DNA of 64,000 nucleotides from Emydura subglobosa (GCA_007922225.1 ML679946.1:94680759-94744758); one strand, 5' to 3'; positions 45,257 to 58,085 are shown, counted from the first letter of the stretch. Translations and numbers: made by a program. The notes: generated from the letters alone by a model not told the origin.

Positions 45257-45384
45257 TCTTCCCAAATCTTTGGAGAAGCATGAAAAGAACTTGTTTTTCC
45301 TGACAAACAAGATTGCAGAATCATTAGGCGGCAGTGGATACAGTGTGGAAAGATTGTCAGTGCCATATGTGCCCCAGGTAACAG
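45257..45384 (+). CDS. EFR3A: EFR3A exon (LPKSLEKHEKNLFFLTNKIA)
   Basis: The 128-nt exon starts at 45257 after tttaacag and is followed by GTAAGC. Its first base completes a Val codon. It encodes LPKSLEKHEKNLFFLTNKIA, then ESLGGSGYSVERLSVPYVPQ, then VT, and ends with G of the next codon (phase 1). SLGGSGYSVERLSVPYVPQ is a hallmark EFR3A segment immediately before the Ser-rich regulatory linker. Confidence 0.95.
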
Positions 45385-45905
45385 GTAAGCAGTAATCAAT
45401 TACACAAATGTTACAACAGCAGCTATTAAGAATTCGTTATTGTCTTGTGTGATCTGTCACCCTCATCGAACCTATATGTAACTTGAATACTTGCATCAAA
45501 ATTTAGTGGCAGTAAAACTTCTGTTTTCTTCAGAAATAGGAGTTGTTTATGGTGCCAGCATACCACCCAGGATTCTAATGCCAAGGATTATTTTCTGCAT
45601 CCTTTTAAAAAAAAAAAAAAAAATTTATTCACGAAAAGGAAAGTTCTGACCCCACTTTTTTTTATTATTATTATTAAAAAGTCTTTTATTTGTTAAATTA
45701 GATGATAGTAGTCATTACTAAATTTCTGCAATTTATTTGAGTTTCAGTATTAAGTCAGTGTTGAATCTCTATATACACATTAAATTGTTCACTAGATAAC
45801 TAATTCAAAGCCAGTCCTGATTGATAAATGTTTGATTGGTGTCCTGAGTTACTAGTTTTAGTCAAATTCTCAGTAGACCATGGGTTCACATAACAAAAAT
45901 ACTAG
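45385..45905. repeat. Intron with A-run and ATT microsatellite
   Basis: A poly-A run stands at 45606-45622 and a TTA/ATT repeat at about 45663-45680. Nothing else is recognised. Confidence 0.5.
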
Positions 45906-46097
45906 GAAAGACCATGTGATCTAATGGATAGAACACTGGACTCAGGAGACTTGAGTTCTGTTCCCACTGGCCTGCTGGGTGAACCAGGGCATGTCTCAGC
46001 ACCTCTTTTCCTCAGTTTCCCTGTGTGTAAAATGGGGATAATGAGGCTTATGTTTTTTAAAGTGCTTTGAGATCTACTGACGAACAATATATTTTAT
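45906..46097 (+). repeat. tRNA-derived MIR/CORE-type SINE
   Basis: A tRNA-like head (gtgatctaatggatagaaca, then a gagttctgttccc box-B-like stretch) is followed by the MIR core and the ending ctcagtttccctgtgtgtaaaatggggataat and aagtgctttgagatctactga. It is the most complete SINE in the window. Confidence 0.75.
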
Positions 46098-46277
46098 TAT
46101 GTTTGTCTCTAATTAGCACTTCTTTTGCCTCTTAATATTGCAGACAAAATATCTCCATGTAGGAGCTTTGTGGGAGCTTTTTCCCTCCATGGTGTGCAAA
46201 TAACTTTTCTGGTTGTGTGGTTAGAGAGTGATATCTTTTTTTGGTGTTTTATTTTCCTATTGAATCTCTAAGGAAAT

Positions 46278-46287
46278 NNNNNNNNNN
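46278..46287. other. Assembly gap (10 N)
   Basis: Ten N bases directly precede the GTTT microsatellite, so the gap is probably of unknown or small size caused by the repeat. Confidence 0.98.
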
Positions 46288-46334
46288 TTTGTTTGTTTGT
46301 TTGTTTGTTTGTTTGTTTGTTTGTTTGTTTGTTT
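46288..46334. repeat. (GTTT)n microsatellite
   Basis: About eleven GTTT units border the assembly gap. Confidence 0.97.
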
Positions 46335-48038
46335 TCTGGAGCTCCTCCTTCAAGGCCTTATATATGTGTTTTCTGGATTTATACTATTGTAACTTTTAGT
46401 CATTTGGGGGGGATTAAACCCAGGGTCTCCCAAGCTGAATCATAAACTTTTGCAGCCTCAATTTAATCTTCCTAGCAGGAGGATGTGGATCAGACATAGA
46501 GGACATAATGCATACTGAACAGCAAGTTAGAGGACACAAAAGCTCGAACTAGGAGAGTTTTGCTGAGGGACTGATTCTCCATGACAGTGCATTGGTTATG
46601 CCATGAATACTTTGGCAAGGCAAATTCATTTAAGTTACCATAATGGTGTACTGAGCACCATGAGACATAGAACAGTGTTCTCAGCACTTTCTGCTGCTGA
46701 CGTTGCATCTCACAGAAAGGGGGAAATTCCATACCTATATGGAAACATTTCAATACCTTATAGATGCATTAATAACCTTTTCACTATTTTCCAGATATCA
46801 GATAAAATAATGTAACCCTTTATGTTAAAATTGAAGGAAAATGCCAGGTGTCAATGAAAGAAGCATTTGTTGTTTTATTTTAATAAGTCATGCCTTTAAT
46901 TTATTTGGTATAGGAATGAAGAGAGGTTGCCTGATGTAAATTTCATGCAAAGAGTTGAAGTTCTCTTATGAAATGAGTCAAGTTCTGTTTAGTCAGTTTG
47001 TGCAAAGATTATATAAAGGGTGGGGAATGTTTGGGTTACAGATGAGCTCATTAAATAAAGCAGATCTTTTTTTCTTAGATACCATGAAAAAAGTTAAAAT
47101 TATTGTTAATGAATTAGGTTTTGATTTTTAAAAAGCACACCTATTTAGGAAGCGCATTTAAATTGATGTCAGTACAATTAAAGCACATGTTTAATTGTTT
47201 TCCTGAATAGGGATGGATTTAAACACTTTAACTACATCAGGCCTGAATTAGTTGTTCATATGTACCTGAATGTGAATCAATTTCATTTAATGTTTTTGTG
47301 TTTTAATTTGGTTATGCTACTTTTTGCAGAAAAATAATCTTGAATTGGTTGCAAGTGCAATATTAGCTGACTGAAAAATGGAATTCCCTCATCCTGTGGG
47401 ATATTCTGTGATTTTGACATTTCATTTCATCTCAAATTGGGACAAAAAGTTGAATTCTTGGAAGTTTTTGTGAAATCAAATATTCTGAAATATTTCACTT
47501 TGATATTCTCAAGACATTTTAACTTCTAATTATATTATTTGTAATAAACTAGAATGATAAACTTAAAACAAAATGTTTTGCTCATTTCCCTTCAGAAATT
47601 TCAACAAAGTCAGTACATTCCTATGAAACATTTTGATTTAGTTGAATAACTTCCAACAGAAGTATGAGGGGTTGTTTTTAATGTAGGTATTTAAATGCTC
47701 TAATTTTTAGAGTATATGGGGTAACAACTACTACCTTTTTTCTTCAGTGCATAACTTAACATAATTTAATTGTCTTACAAAACCTCATTCTGATGATAAA
47801 AATGAGAAGCTGGAGGAAGTGAATGTTTTGAACCTTCTCAGTGTTGTACTGAGATAGGATCAAAGCTCTTCTGTCTGTCTGCTTTCGTGCCAATCACTAA
47901 TATTGGGGAGAGTTTTATTAAGATATTTCTTACCTGAGCAATAGAATTTCTGTGCGTCTTCCATATCTTTTGCTTTTTAGCTGATACTTAAACATAAATT
48001 TTTATTCTTGTTCTTATTTATTTATTTTTTTAATTTAG
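46335..48038. other. EFR3A intron, nothing recognised
   Basis: This long AT-rich stretch leads up to the candidate cassette exon. 47380-47680 (tttgacatttcatttcatctcaaattggg..., gaaatttcaac) may be an old, unnamed interspersed repeat. Confidence 0.4.
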
Positions 48039-48089
48039 CTCTATTTCCATCAGGCAAAAAACCTCATAAATGCAGACGCAAATCAAAAG
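48039..48089 (+). CDS. EFR3A: Candidate EFR3A cassette exon encoding a polybasic insert
   Basis: A 51-nt segment sits between a pyrimidine-rich acceptor (tttttttaatttag) and a GTAAAT donor. It is open in exactly the phase required by both neighbours (phase 1 in, phase 1 out). Including it replaces the Val-Thr/Asp-Glu junction with an insert reading ALFPSGKKPHKCRRKSK before DEDRLSRRKS; skipping it also keeps the frame. The insert is rich in Lys/Arg (KKPHK, RRKSK) and adds a possible phospho-Ser (RRKS-like). Frame and splice sites are seen in the sequence. That it is used as an alternative exon is inference; I have no transcript evidence. Confidence 0.6.
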
Positions 48090-49875
48090 GTAAATCTGAA
48101 CCATAGGTCTGCCTGCCCTGCTCATAGCTATCCTGTACGTGGATAGGACATACCCTGCCAAACAAACTGCTTTTAGAAGACCTTTAGATAAATAGGCCAG
48201 AAATTCTGTTGTGTGTAGTTTGAATTTTAGTTTTCCTCCTGTTTTTCTGCCTCAGTCCTGATACTATACAATTAGTTTTGTAGCTGTAATTTTTTCAGGT
48301 TTCCCTTTGTTTTTATTCTTGGACTTGGAATCCTAAAATGTGGTGGTTTCATTCTTTTCTTTTCCCAGAGTTTTAATAACTTCATAGCTATCAGTTTTGT
48401 GATTGTCCCAAGAGCTGCCTAGTAATCATGTCCCAGGTTCTACACAGCAAGCTGCAGCGAGATTCCAGGCCTCTGTAGCGCTACAGTGCAGCACATTTTA
48501 AAATGGATATTTTATTGAAATATGAAAATGAATAATAGTCAATTCACTAGCTCATGTTTATTTTCATATTACATTAAACTTCTTTTCATCTTGTTTCACA
48601 TTTTTATTATGCCACAGGTTTTTATACCGAAAATGCATAATTGCAATATTGAAGTTGTCAGAAGCAAACAAAGGTTATTGCAGCTGAATGCAGGACAGTT
48701 CGGACTTTCAGTACACGGGGAAGTTTAGCAGGGTTTTAGGGTACATAAGACAAACAATGTTCCTGGTAAAAAGATCAGCAGTAAAATAGTGTAGTCCTTT
48801 GAAGTATCCTGGTTAGGTTACAGTGTGTGCACCCCATTGAGATGAATGAGAGAGTTCACATCTGACACAGCTAATGTTTAGGACTGTCTGCAGGGTCAGT
48901 AATATGACTCAGTATTGGTTTGCAATTGGGATATATCTGCACTGTACCTTTAACCTGGGTACTTGGCACTGGAATTAGCCTACCCGTGCTGCAAGCATCC
49001 CCACAGTAAAGCCCTTCCCATGTTACTGTGTTCTCACTGTTTCTTCATTCCACATATGGAGTCATTCAAGACGAGCTATTGCACTTTGAATCCGTACTTT
49101 ACCTTAATCCGGATTAATTTTCAAGTGTAAACTGCATTCTGTTCATGTTTAAGATTTTCTTCACAAATACAAAGGTTAGAAAAGAAAGTAATATGAGAGA
49201 TTAGATTCTAGAGCACAGATGTGCAGCACAAGGAGGATTCTGTATTGAAATCCAAAAGGGTAAAGTGAAGCTCTAGAAGATTTTGAATAATTTTGTAAAG
49301 GTAAATTTTGTGTCTGTACACACACTAATGTGAGGTAGGATAGAATTTTGTTCTTTCTCTGTTCTCTAAGAGAAAAAAACTCCTAAATTTACTTGAAAAT
49401 AGCCAAACTGGAAAAAAAAAATAGGCCCAGATACTAACAATGATCCTCTGCATGGATGCAAAGTTTAGACCACATCGATTCAGTTGCAGGATCTGGGTCA
49501 TAGTCTCCAATACCAGCCTCTTCAAAGTAAGATTTAAAAACTTTCTCATTGTACAATGCTATACTGGGGGGGGGGGAAAAATTTCCTCCTGACCCTGTGG
49601 CTTCATCCATTTGATGTCCTGAAGCAAGGGTATTAAATGACCCTGGTCATTTTATTTCAGCTATCATTCAAATGATATTTAAGTACTGATTAAGTGACTA
49701 TCGGGTATTATTCTAATCGATTTGATTAGACATATGCAATGTATTTAATCACTCAGTCTAAACACTTTGTGTCCATTTTGCTCTTTTATAGTCAAAATAT
49801 AGGGTACAAGACCAATTTTAATTGAAATCGCAGATCCTTAATAAAATTACAAAATTTTTTTTAGTTTTATTTTCA
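48090..49875. other. EFR3A intron with faint repeat traces
   Basis: 48930-49135 has ctgcactgtacctttaacctgggtac...ttttcaagtgtaaactgca, resembling a short MITE. 49430-49510 has the ggatctgggtcatag phrase of dispersed sauropsid repeats. A G-run stands at 49567-49577. The rest is anonymous. Confidence 0.4.
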
Positions 49876-49879
49876 TAGG

Positions 49880-51235
49880 GTCATAGAAATGTACGACTAG
49901 AAGGAACCTCGATAGGTCATCAGTCTAGTCGCTTGAATTGAGGCTGGACTAAGTATTAACTGGACCATCTTTGACAGGTGTTTGTCTAACCTGTTCTTAA
50001 AAACCTCCAATGCAGGAGATTGCACAAAATACTTAGGTAATTTATTCCAGTACTTAACTACTCTGACAGTTAGGAAGTTTTTCCTAGTGTCTAACCTAAA
50101 TTTCCTTCCCTGCAATTTAAAACCATTACTTTTTATCCTGTCCTCACTAGTTAAGAAGGAGAATTTATTACTCGCCTCTTTTTAACAAACTATTACGTAC
50201 TTGAAGACTGTTATTATGTCTCCACTCAGTCTTCTCTTCTCCAGATTAAACAAAGGCTTTCCCCCCCCAATCTTGTAGGTCATGTTTTCTAGACATTTTA
50301 AATAATTTTTGTTGAATTCCTCTGGATTATAATCTAATTTGTCCATATCTTTATCTCAGACCATTTCTCAAGTTTGTCAAGATCATTTTCAATTCTAATA
50401 CTGTCCTCCAAAGTGCTTGCAACCCCTCCCAATTGTCATCCACAAACTTTATAAGTGTACTTTCTATGCCGTTATCCAAATAATTTATGAAGAGATTGAA
50501 TAGAACTGGATCCAGGACAGATCCCTGTGAGACCCCACTCGATATATCCTTCAAGATTGATTGAGGACCACTGATAACCACTTTCTGAGTACAGTTTTCT
50601 AAACAGTTGTGCATCCACCCTGTAGTGGATTCTTCGAGGCTATATTTCTCTAGTTTGAGGTCATCAGAGACTGTATCAAATGCCTTACTAAAGTTCAGAT
50701 ACATCACATCTTCTGCCGCATCCACAAGGATTGTTACCCTGTCAAAGAAGAATATTAGGTTGTTTGACATGCTTTGTTCTTGACAAATCCATGTTAACTT
50801 GTACTTATCACCTTGTTTTCTTTTAGGTTCTTACAAACTGGTTGTTTTTTCTCCTTTATCTTTCTGGATACTAAGGTTAAAGAACACTGGTCTATAATTC
50901 CCTGGGTTGTCCTTATTCCCCTTTTTATAAATTGGTACCATATTTGTCCTTTCCAGTCCTCGGGTATCTCATCTGTCCTCCCCGAGTTCTCAGATATAAT
51001 TACTAATTTCTTCAACCAGTTCCTTAAGTGTTCTAGGCTGTATTTCATCAGTCCCTGTTGACTTGAAGACACATATCGTGTCTGAGTAATTCGCCATGTT
51101 TATTTTCCTATTCTAGCCTCAGATCCTATCCCATTTACAATGAGGTTACAGTGAGGAACATCGTTTACAATGATGTTCACTATATTAGTCATTGAATCAC
51201 TGCTAACATATTTGGTGAAAAAGGCATAAAGCCCT
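49880..51235 (-). mobile_element. CR1 LINE, RT through 3' end
   Basis: 50770-50351 on the minus strand reads [53 protein letters not shown] and KFVDD (catalytic FVDD). The 3' part down to 49880 ends ...gaggttccttctagtcgtac. Upstream RT text extends to about 51070 (RTDEIPEDWKGQIWYQFIKR). It is a different CR1 subfamily from the copy at 16881-18115 and more decayed. Confidence 0.88.
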
Positions 51236-51239
51236 TTGG

Positions 51240-53690
51240 CCATTGTTGCATTTTGTATTCTTTTTCTTCAAGTAGATGCAGCCATGTATTTCTCTTTGGT
51301 GTATATGTGCCCAGCAATCCAGAGCCAGAGAAATTTCCCTATCACTACCCATAGAGGGGCAGCATTCGCGCCTTGTGGCTCTAGGCCCTCTCTTGACCCT
51401 CCCTTAGTTCATTCTTACTGCCCATGACTGGAGTCTGACCTTTGTGTGGTCTCTACTTCTCAACTAGTTTAGTTTGTTCTCTTATTGCATATAGTTAGTA
51501 ATACCCTTCGTGTTAAAATAGTGTTAGTTGTCATAGTAGTTTGTTTCCCTCAGTGGTGCCCTAGCCAAGGTTTAAAAATTGTCGTCCTTGTGGGGGAGTG
51601 CTCTCCATCAGCAGTTCCCAAACATGGTGCTTGTTGTCTCGGCGACCCCCATGTCAAGAAGCATTGTGCAATCTGCCGATTGGTTTAAGAAATGGACTCA
51701 AGAAGCTTGGGACTATCTCCTAAAGCAGCGCCTGCTTCAGTACTGAGGCCTTCATTGGATCAGAGATCGCCTTCGAGCTGCAAGAGCATTGCAGCTTCAC
51801 GTTTTGGATCAGGTGCCTCTCTGAAGAAAAGGATTCCTGATCAGCTGCACTGAGGAAAATGTCCAATCAAGACCACTTCAGGTCCCAGGATGACTCATCT
51901 GTCTCCCCTGGGAAAAGCATGGACTGGCACAGAGCTGGTACCGGTGCATGAGATGTCATGGGTACCTCTAACCCTTCCCCAGTACCTAGTAGGGATTTAG
52001 AAACCCTATACTGTTGAGTCTGGTTCCAGCTTCTGGGAGTCCGTTGAGTCTGGTACCAATGAGAGAGATGCTCGTACCCACTGTTTCCATGTCAGCAGCA
52101 TACCAGGCAACTATAGACCTCCTGTGCCTTTCAGTCCTACCTCTTCTTAAGTCCAGATCTTTGCCAGGTTGCGTCATCTATAGCCACTTGGATTGAATGA
52201 GCCGTTGAACTCTCGGGTCTGTTGGCACCACATCCTAATGTTCCCCTTCCACAGGTAGGAGAAGTAGGGCTTGTACTGGGATCAGTATGAGGGACCTCTG
52301 TACCGGGAACTTCCTCTGCCCCACTGCTGTTTGGCGCCACAAATGCTTTTGTGGTGGTTTTCACCACCCTCAATGTCGGTACTGTCTCAGATACTCTGGT
52401 ACCACTGTTAACTTTGGGACTGACATCACTTGTAGCACCAGCATGCTTGGTATCAACAGTACCACTTCCCTCAGCCGTGCTGCTTCCTGCCTCATTCTGG
52501 GCAATGGATGAGTAAGACTGCCTGTTTGCTCCCTCAGATCTCATTCCTCCTTCATCGCCAGGATCCCAAGGCTCCTCTGCATCTGAGTCAGGTCATCATC
52601 CTCCATCGCCTATCTAGCACTGAGGGACACTTAATGGGCCATTATGGGTATCGGGATTGGCATGTGGTCAGGATGGAGGTCCCTTGTCCTGTGCCTACTG
52701 GCCAGCAATGCCTTATCCATGTCAGTGGCTTCCATGGAATCTGTGGGATGCTCCTCTGTTACGGAGGTTCCACTCTTCATTTTGCTCAAAGGCGAGATCA
52801 CTGTCCAGGTCTTCAATGGCGACCCTCAATCTGCCACAGGCCCAGGCACCAGTGGTCCCTCTCCCTACAGAGCATCCAGAGTTGTCCCATCTGGGTCCGT
52901 CAGCCCTGAAACAGGATCCAGCTTTGTCTGGAGACAAAAACAAGGCCCTTAGCTGAGCCAATGATGCTGTGCTGTCTGGCTCATCCTCACTTTTGGTGCT
53001 GTAGGATTTTAAGGCATACCAAGTCCCCTTGAGGCATGTAGCTGCTTCCCTCCATATCCAAGAAGAGTTCATGCAAGAGAACAATCACAAAAGGGCTGGA
53101 CATTTTACAGCTATCTGCCCCTTGAAGAGTCGCTCTCCCTATCAATGATGTGCTCCTTAAACCAGCTAAGGCCCTTGGGAACATGCCAACTTCAGTACCA
53201 CCTGCAGCTAAGTGCATGGAAAAGTGCTTTTTGTTCCCATGCAGGAATTTGAAGGGTTTTACTGCCCCCTGGCCACAAACTCCATACTCATAACTGCGGT
53301 TAACAGAGCCCTGAAGGGCAGGTTTAAGTGCATCCCCAAGGATAGGGACTCTAAACAATTGGACTTCATGGACAGGAAGATTTACACATCCTCTTCCATA
53401 CAGAGGCGAATTGCTAACCATCAAGCCTTGCTGTCAAAGTACAATTTTGTTAACTGGACAGCTGTGTCAAAGTTCGTAGACTAGCTGCCTGAAGCCTCTT
53501 GGGAAGAATTTCAAGCATTTGGGCATTTGTCACTGAGAGTTTCTTGGAGTCTAAGACGTCCTTGTAGTTCACAGGTGACGTAGTGGACACCTTGTCCGGT
53601 GTAATGGTCTCAGCAGTCACCAGGGAGAGGGCTTCCTAGTTGCAGAATTCGGGTATTGCCCCCAATGTCCAACAATCAGCACAGAAAGCA
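51240..53690 (+). mobile_element. DIRS-type retrotransposon copy F (5' region and gag)
   Basis: The gag zinc-finger-like region reads VPKHGACCLGDPHVKKHCAI with C-RLV at 51621-51686. A long Ser/Pro/Thr-rich region follows in shifting frames (51700-52950), then ALGNMPTSVPPAAKCMEKCF-type text near 53170-53230. The last recognisable gag block is near 53640-53685 (LQNSGIAPNVQQSAQ). RT, RNase H and recombinase are absent. The longest open frames here, on either strand, are by-products of composition. Confidence 0.68.
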
Positions 53691-54454
53691 AACAAGTTGA
53701 AGAGATCAGGCAAGAAGATAAGTCTGTTACAAGAAAGGAAACCAAGTAAACTGCAATCACACTTTTCCCTGTTAGACACAGTTCTATTCATGTTTATATA
53801 TTTCTCCAGCCATGAGTTGGAGCAAATAGTAGGAATGGCAATTTTTTGAAATAGAAAAACTATTTACAACTTTTATCTGTAATTGTATGCAATTACAGAG
53901 TTATTAATGATGGCAACTTTAGTGGTGCCATAAGTTTTTATTTGTCTTGCTTTTCATATTTATTTGTAAGGAACTGCCTCAGGTCTTTCCACCCAGGGTA
54001 TGTAGATGCTTTTCTAGTTGGGAACATCAGCTGTGAACTTGCCTGGTACAGCTTCTTTACTAGCTTTGTATCCTGCTTTTGATGAATAGTTACCTCTGTC
54101 TTGCAGTGAAGGCCTTTGATGCTTTATTCCTTTGAACTGCCTTGAGGTAAGGGAGAACAGAACTGTTGTCTTTCTGAAATGTTCAGTATATTTAAATATG
54201 ATAGATCATCTAGCATCTTATGTTTGCCAGGCTTTGTCCTTCTGGAGAATGGGATTCAGACAATGAGAGAAGAGCTATTTCCTGTGGAAAAAACTTACTT
54301 TGGGGGGAAAGGGGGCATGGTAAAGGGTGCACTACTTTGGAGAATGTAATATTAATCTTCTAATACAGAGTGTCTAGTTTCTGATGCTCATTTATACTAC
54401 ACTAAGGACCCCTTATGCTGTTCTTAAAGTGCATGTAAAAAGTGATTTTATTTA
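53691..54454. other. EFR3A intron, nothing recognised
   Basis: Anonymous AT-rich sequence between DIRS and CR1 material. Confidence 0.4.
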
Positions 54455-55580
54455 TTTTAACCCATTCCAGTGCTTCACCACCTCCTAGTAAAAAAGTTTT
54501 TCCTAATATCCATTCTAGACCTCCCCCACTGCAACTTGAGACTATTGCTGCTAGTTCTGTCATCTGCCACCACTGAGAACAGTCTAGCTCCATTCTCTTT
54601 GGAACCCCCTTAAGGTAGTTGAAGGCCATTATCAAATCCCCTCCCCCTTGCTCTTCTCTTCTGCAGACTAAATAAGCCCTGTTCCCTCAGCATCTCCTCA
54701 TAAGTCATGCGCCTCAGCCCCCTAATAATTTTCATTGTTCGCTGGACTGTCTCCAATTTGTCCACATCCTTCCTGTGGTGGGGGCCTAAAACTGGACACA
54801 CTACTCCAAATGTGGCCTCCCCAGTGCCGAATAGAGGGGAATACTCACTTCCCTCGATCTGCTGGCAATGCTCCTACTAATGCAGCCCAATATGCCATTA
54901 GTCTTCTTGGCAACAAGGACACACAGACTCTCATCCAGCTTCTTGTACACTGTAACCTATACGTCCTTTTCTGCAGAATTGCTTCTTAGCCAGTCAGTCC
55001 CCGCTCTGTAGCACTGCATGAGATTCTTCCATTTTAAATGCAGGATTCTGCACTTGTTGAACCTCTACCACTCCCCCCAGCTTGTGTCATCTGCAAACTT
55101 GCTGAGAGTGCAATCCACCCCATCATCCAGATCGTTAATGAAGATGTTGAGCAAAACCAGCCCCAGGACTGATCCCTGGGGCCCTCCGCTTGATACCGGA
55201 TGCCAACTAAACATTGAGCCCAATGATCTAGCCAGCTTTCTATCCACCTTATAGTCCAACCCATACTTCTTTAACTTGCTAATAAGAATACTGTGCGAGA
55301 CCATATCAAAAGCTTTGCTAAAGTCAAGGTATATCACATCCACCAATTTCCACACAGCCACAGAGCCAGTCATCTCATCATAGAAGGCAATCAGGTTGGT
55401 CAAGCATGACTTGCCCTTGGTGAATGCATTCTGACTCTTCCTGGTCGCCTTCCTCTCCTCCAAGTGCTTCAAAATGGATTCCCTGAGGACCTGCTCCATG
55501 ATTTTTCCAGGGACTGAGATGAGGGTGACTGGTCTGTAGCTCCCCAGATTCTCCTCCTTCCCTTTTTTCCAACTATGTTA
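54455..55580 (-). mobile_element. CR1 LINE, RT through near 3' end
   Basis: 55499-55065 on the minus strand reads [60 protein letters not shown] and [20 protein letters not shown]. After a deletion near 55050-55070, 54801-54402 carries [20 protein letters not shown] and the C-terminal text. It is the same subfamily as 16881-18115 but more broken. The final tail is missing at 54455. Confidence 0.9.
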
Positions 55581-57094
55581 AATTAAATAGTGTCAAAGGG
55601 AGGGTGGCATCTGTTTATATAGAGCTATGTTGAATCCAAACTTGGCCAAAAAGTATGTGTACAATGTACGAATGTGGATTATAGATCAGGCAGCAAGGTG
55701 GCAGCAAAGATACAATTTTGTCTTGCATTCATTTCTTATAGTAAAAATGCTATTTACTTTATGCTCCCCTCAGTTTCCTATTCATTCTTTACACATCATA
55801 TGGAAGCAGTAAGGAGTAGCAGATCTGCCATCAGAAAATTAAAGATGAGCCAGATTCTCAAATATTTTTCATATGTAGAGTATCTCTGGCAATCGTAGTA
55901 AAGTATATCTCCAGCTGTATTTCAGTGCACGAATAGTAGTAAGTTATTAGCTAAACTAATCCTAATACCTGTATTCTGTATGGAAGCCTCAGGCTGGTTT
56001 GTTTACTGTCTCCCTTGCAGTGTTTTGTTCTTAACTCTGTCCTTTTTATGCTGTAAAACTAATCCTTTTTATTTAAGACTGTACTGAACCATGTTTCTTG
56101 TTTTTCTGAAGAGACAGGCAGTAAATGCAAAGCTACTGAAAGGTGTTATTGATTGTGTGCTTTGTACTACAACACTGTGTTTGCAAAGGAAAATGAGATG
56201 AAAAGTACAAATTTAAATTGATAGGCAGGACAATAACAAATAAAACACTCAGGTAATCTAGTGGGTTTCAGGCCTGTAATTCAGAACCCTGCATGGGTAG
56301 AGGGAGCATCTCACGTTGCTCAAACATGGTCATTTTAAGGAGTAATAGTGGTGGGCTCCAAGTGGGTCAGTTCCCTAAATCCAGAAGGTGGGGTCTTCTG
56401 CATGTGATATGGGGGATTCAGAGCTCCACTAGGGATGTGGAGGACTACATCTTTACCATGTGACTGTTCCACTGCCTGTGTTAAATAAGTTGGTGGTTAC
56501 AGTCCTCAAGTTTCCACATCACCGTTGGCAATCTTAGAAGAAGTCAAGGATGAAATGAGCCATGGAATCTGAGCTAACTTTATCTGTAGAATTGATCCTT
56601 CTAGAACAGGGTTGAGGAACTTCAGCTGGAGCAACACAAGGAAGATTGTGGCAGCTAATGATATAACTCTTCTGTGCATAAATCTATAGGGCTTTAGTTT
56701 TCCATTCACCACTTTCAACAAGCACTTTTTTTTTTTTTTTAAATTTGGAACAAGATATGAATGGGTAAGTAATTACCCATGCACTATGTCTCAGCTATGC
56801 TATCACATTACAAGATGGTTGAGAAGGAGGGGAGGAGAATGGAAAATCAATTCAGATTTATAGAAAAACAGAGTCAGATTTGGCACTGAATCTTCAGTGT
56901 TCCCTATTAAATATAATTCTACTGCTCCTTTCAGCATTAATGAAAACACTGTACTCTTAAAAGGTGTAATCAGTCTTGCATTCCAACAAATTTTGCAGGC
57001 AGTTAAACTTACAAAAATGCTTCTTGATATAGCAACAAGAAAGAAGGAAAATGATTGTATAACCAAATGGGGAACCTATGTTATAAACTAAACG
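55581..57094. other. EFR3A intron, nothing recognised
   Basis: 1.5 kb of anonymous sequence with a T-run at 56727-56740. Confidence 0.4.
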
Positions 57095-57550
57095 TTATGT
57101 CCAGGAAGTTATGTCCAGGTGACTGGAGGATAGCTAATGTAACTCCCATTTTTAAAAAAGGCTCAAGAGGCGATCCTTGCAGTAACAGGCCAGTAAATAT
57201 AACTTCAGTACAAAGCAAATTTGTTGAAACTTTAGTAGAGAACAGAATTATCAGACACAATGATGAACAGTGTGTGTGTGGGGTGGGGGGGGAGAGGTAA
57301 CATGGCTTTTGTAAAGGGAAATCATGCCTCACTGATCTATTGGAATTTTTAGAGGGGGTAAACAAACATGTGGACAAAGGTGATCCAGTGGATGTAGTGT
57401 ATTTGGACTTTCAGAAAGCCTTTGACAAGATCCCACACATCAAAGGCTCTTTAGCAAAATAAGCGGTCATGGGATAAGAGGGAAGATCCACTCCTGGATC
57501 AGTAACTGGTTAAAAGACAGGAAACAAGGGGTAGGAATAAATTTGTGACC
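57095..57550 (+). mobile_element. CR1 LINE fragment, RT middle part
   Basis: The plus strand reads GDWRIANVTPIFKKGSRGDP, then NITSVQSKFVETLVENRII, and after a G-rich insertion and frame change [12 protein letters not shown] and [18 protein letters not shown]. It lacks both ends. Abruptly, sequence of the opposite orientation begins at about 57590. Confidence 0.85.
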
Positions 57551-57589
57551 AGAATTGCAAAATATTGAAAGTCTGGGCATACCATGTAT

Positions 57590-58085
57590 TAATATAGTAC
57601 CATTATGATCATTTCGGTTATATTGTTTATCCTTTTCCTAATGGTTCCTGATGTTCTTGGTTGTTTTGACTGCTGCTGCAGGTGAAGTAGATGTTTTCAG
57701 TGAACTGTCCACAATGACTCCAAGATCTTTCTTGAGTGATAGCAGCTAATTTGGACCCCCTCATTTTGTTTGTATAGTTAAAATTATTTTTCCTAATGTG
57801 CATTACTTTCCACTTCTGAACATGAAATTTAATTTACCATTTTGTTGCCTAGTCACGCAATTTTGTGAGATCCCTGTATCATCTGCAAATTCTGCCACCT
57901 CACTGTTTACCCCCTTTTCCAGATCATTGGTGAACATGGTGAACAGTACGGGTCCCAGTACAGGTCCGTGGAGGCCCTGCTATTTATCCCTCTCCATTGT
58001 GAAAACTGACCATTTATTCCTACCCTTTCTTTCCTGTCTTTTTAACCAGTTACTGATCCATAAGAGGATCTTCCCTCTTATCCCA
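57590..58085 (-). mobile_element. CR1 LINE fragment in opposite orientation
   Basis: The minus strand reads NGSVLGPVL-like text (actgggacccgtactg at 57945-57960), FADD-region residues and ELAAITQERSWSHCG-type text near 57700-57750. It is the same subfamily as 58090-60056 and complementary to much of it, so the two can pair in the transcript. Confidence 0.82.

Noticed and set aside
45906..46097. A tRNA gene suggested by box A/B-like sequence
   Set aside because: The cloverleaf cannot be completed and the segment continues into a MIR core, so it is a SINE head.
51986..53424. Several 100-145-codon open frames on both strands
   Set aside because: All overlap the decayed DIRS gag region; the sense-strand text matches gag in shifting frames.
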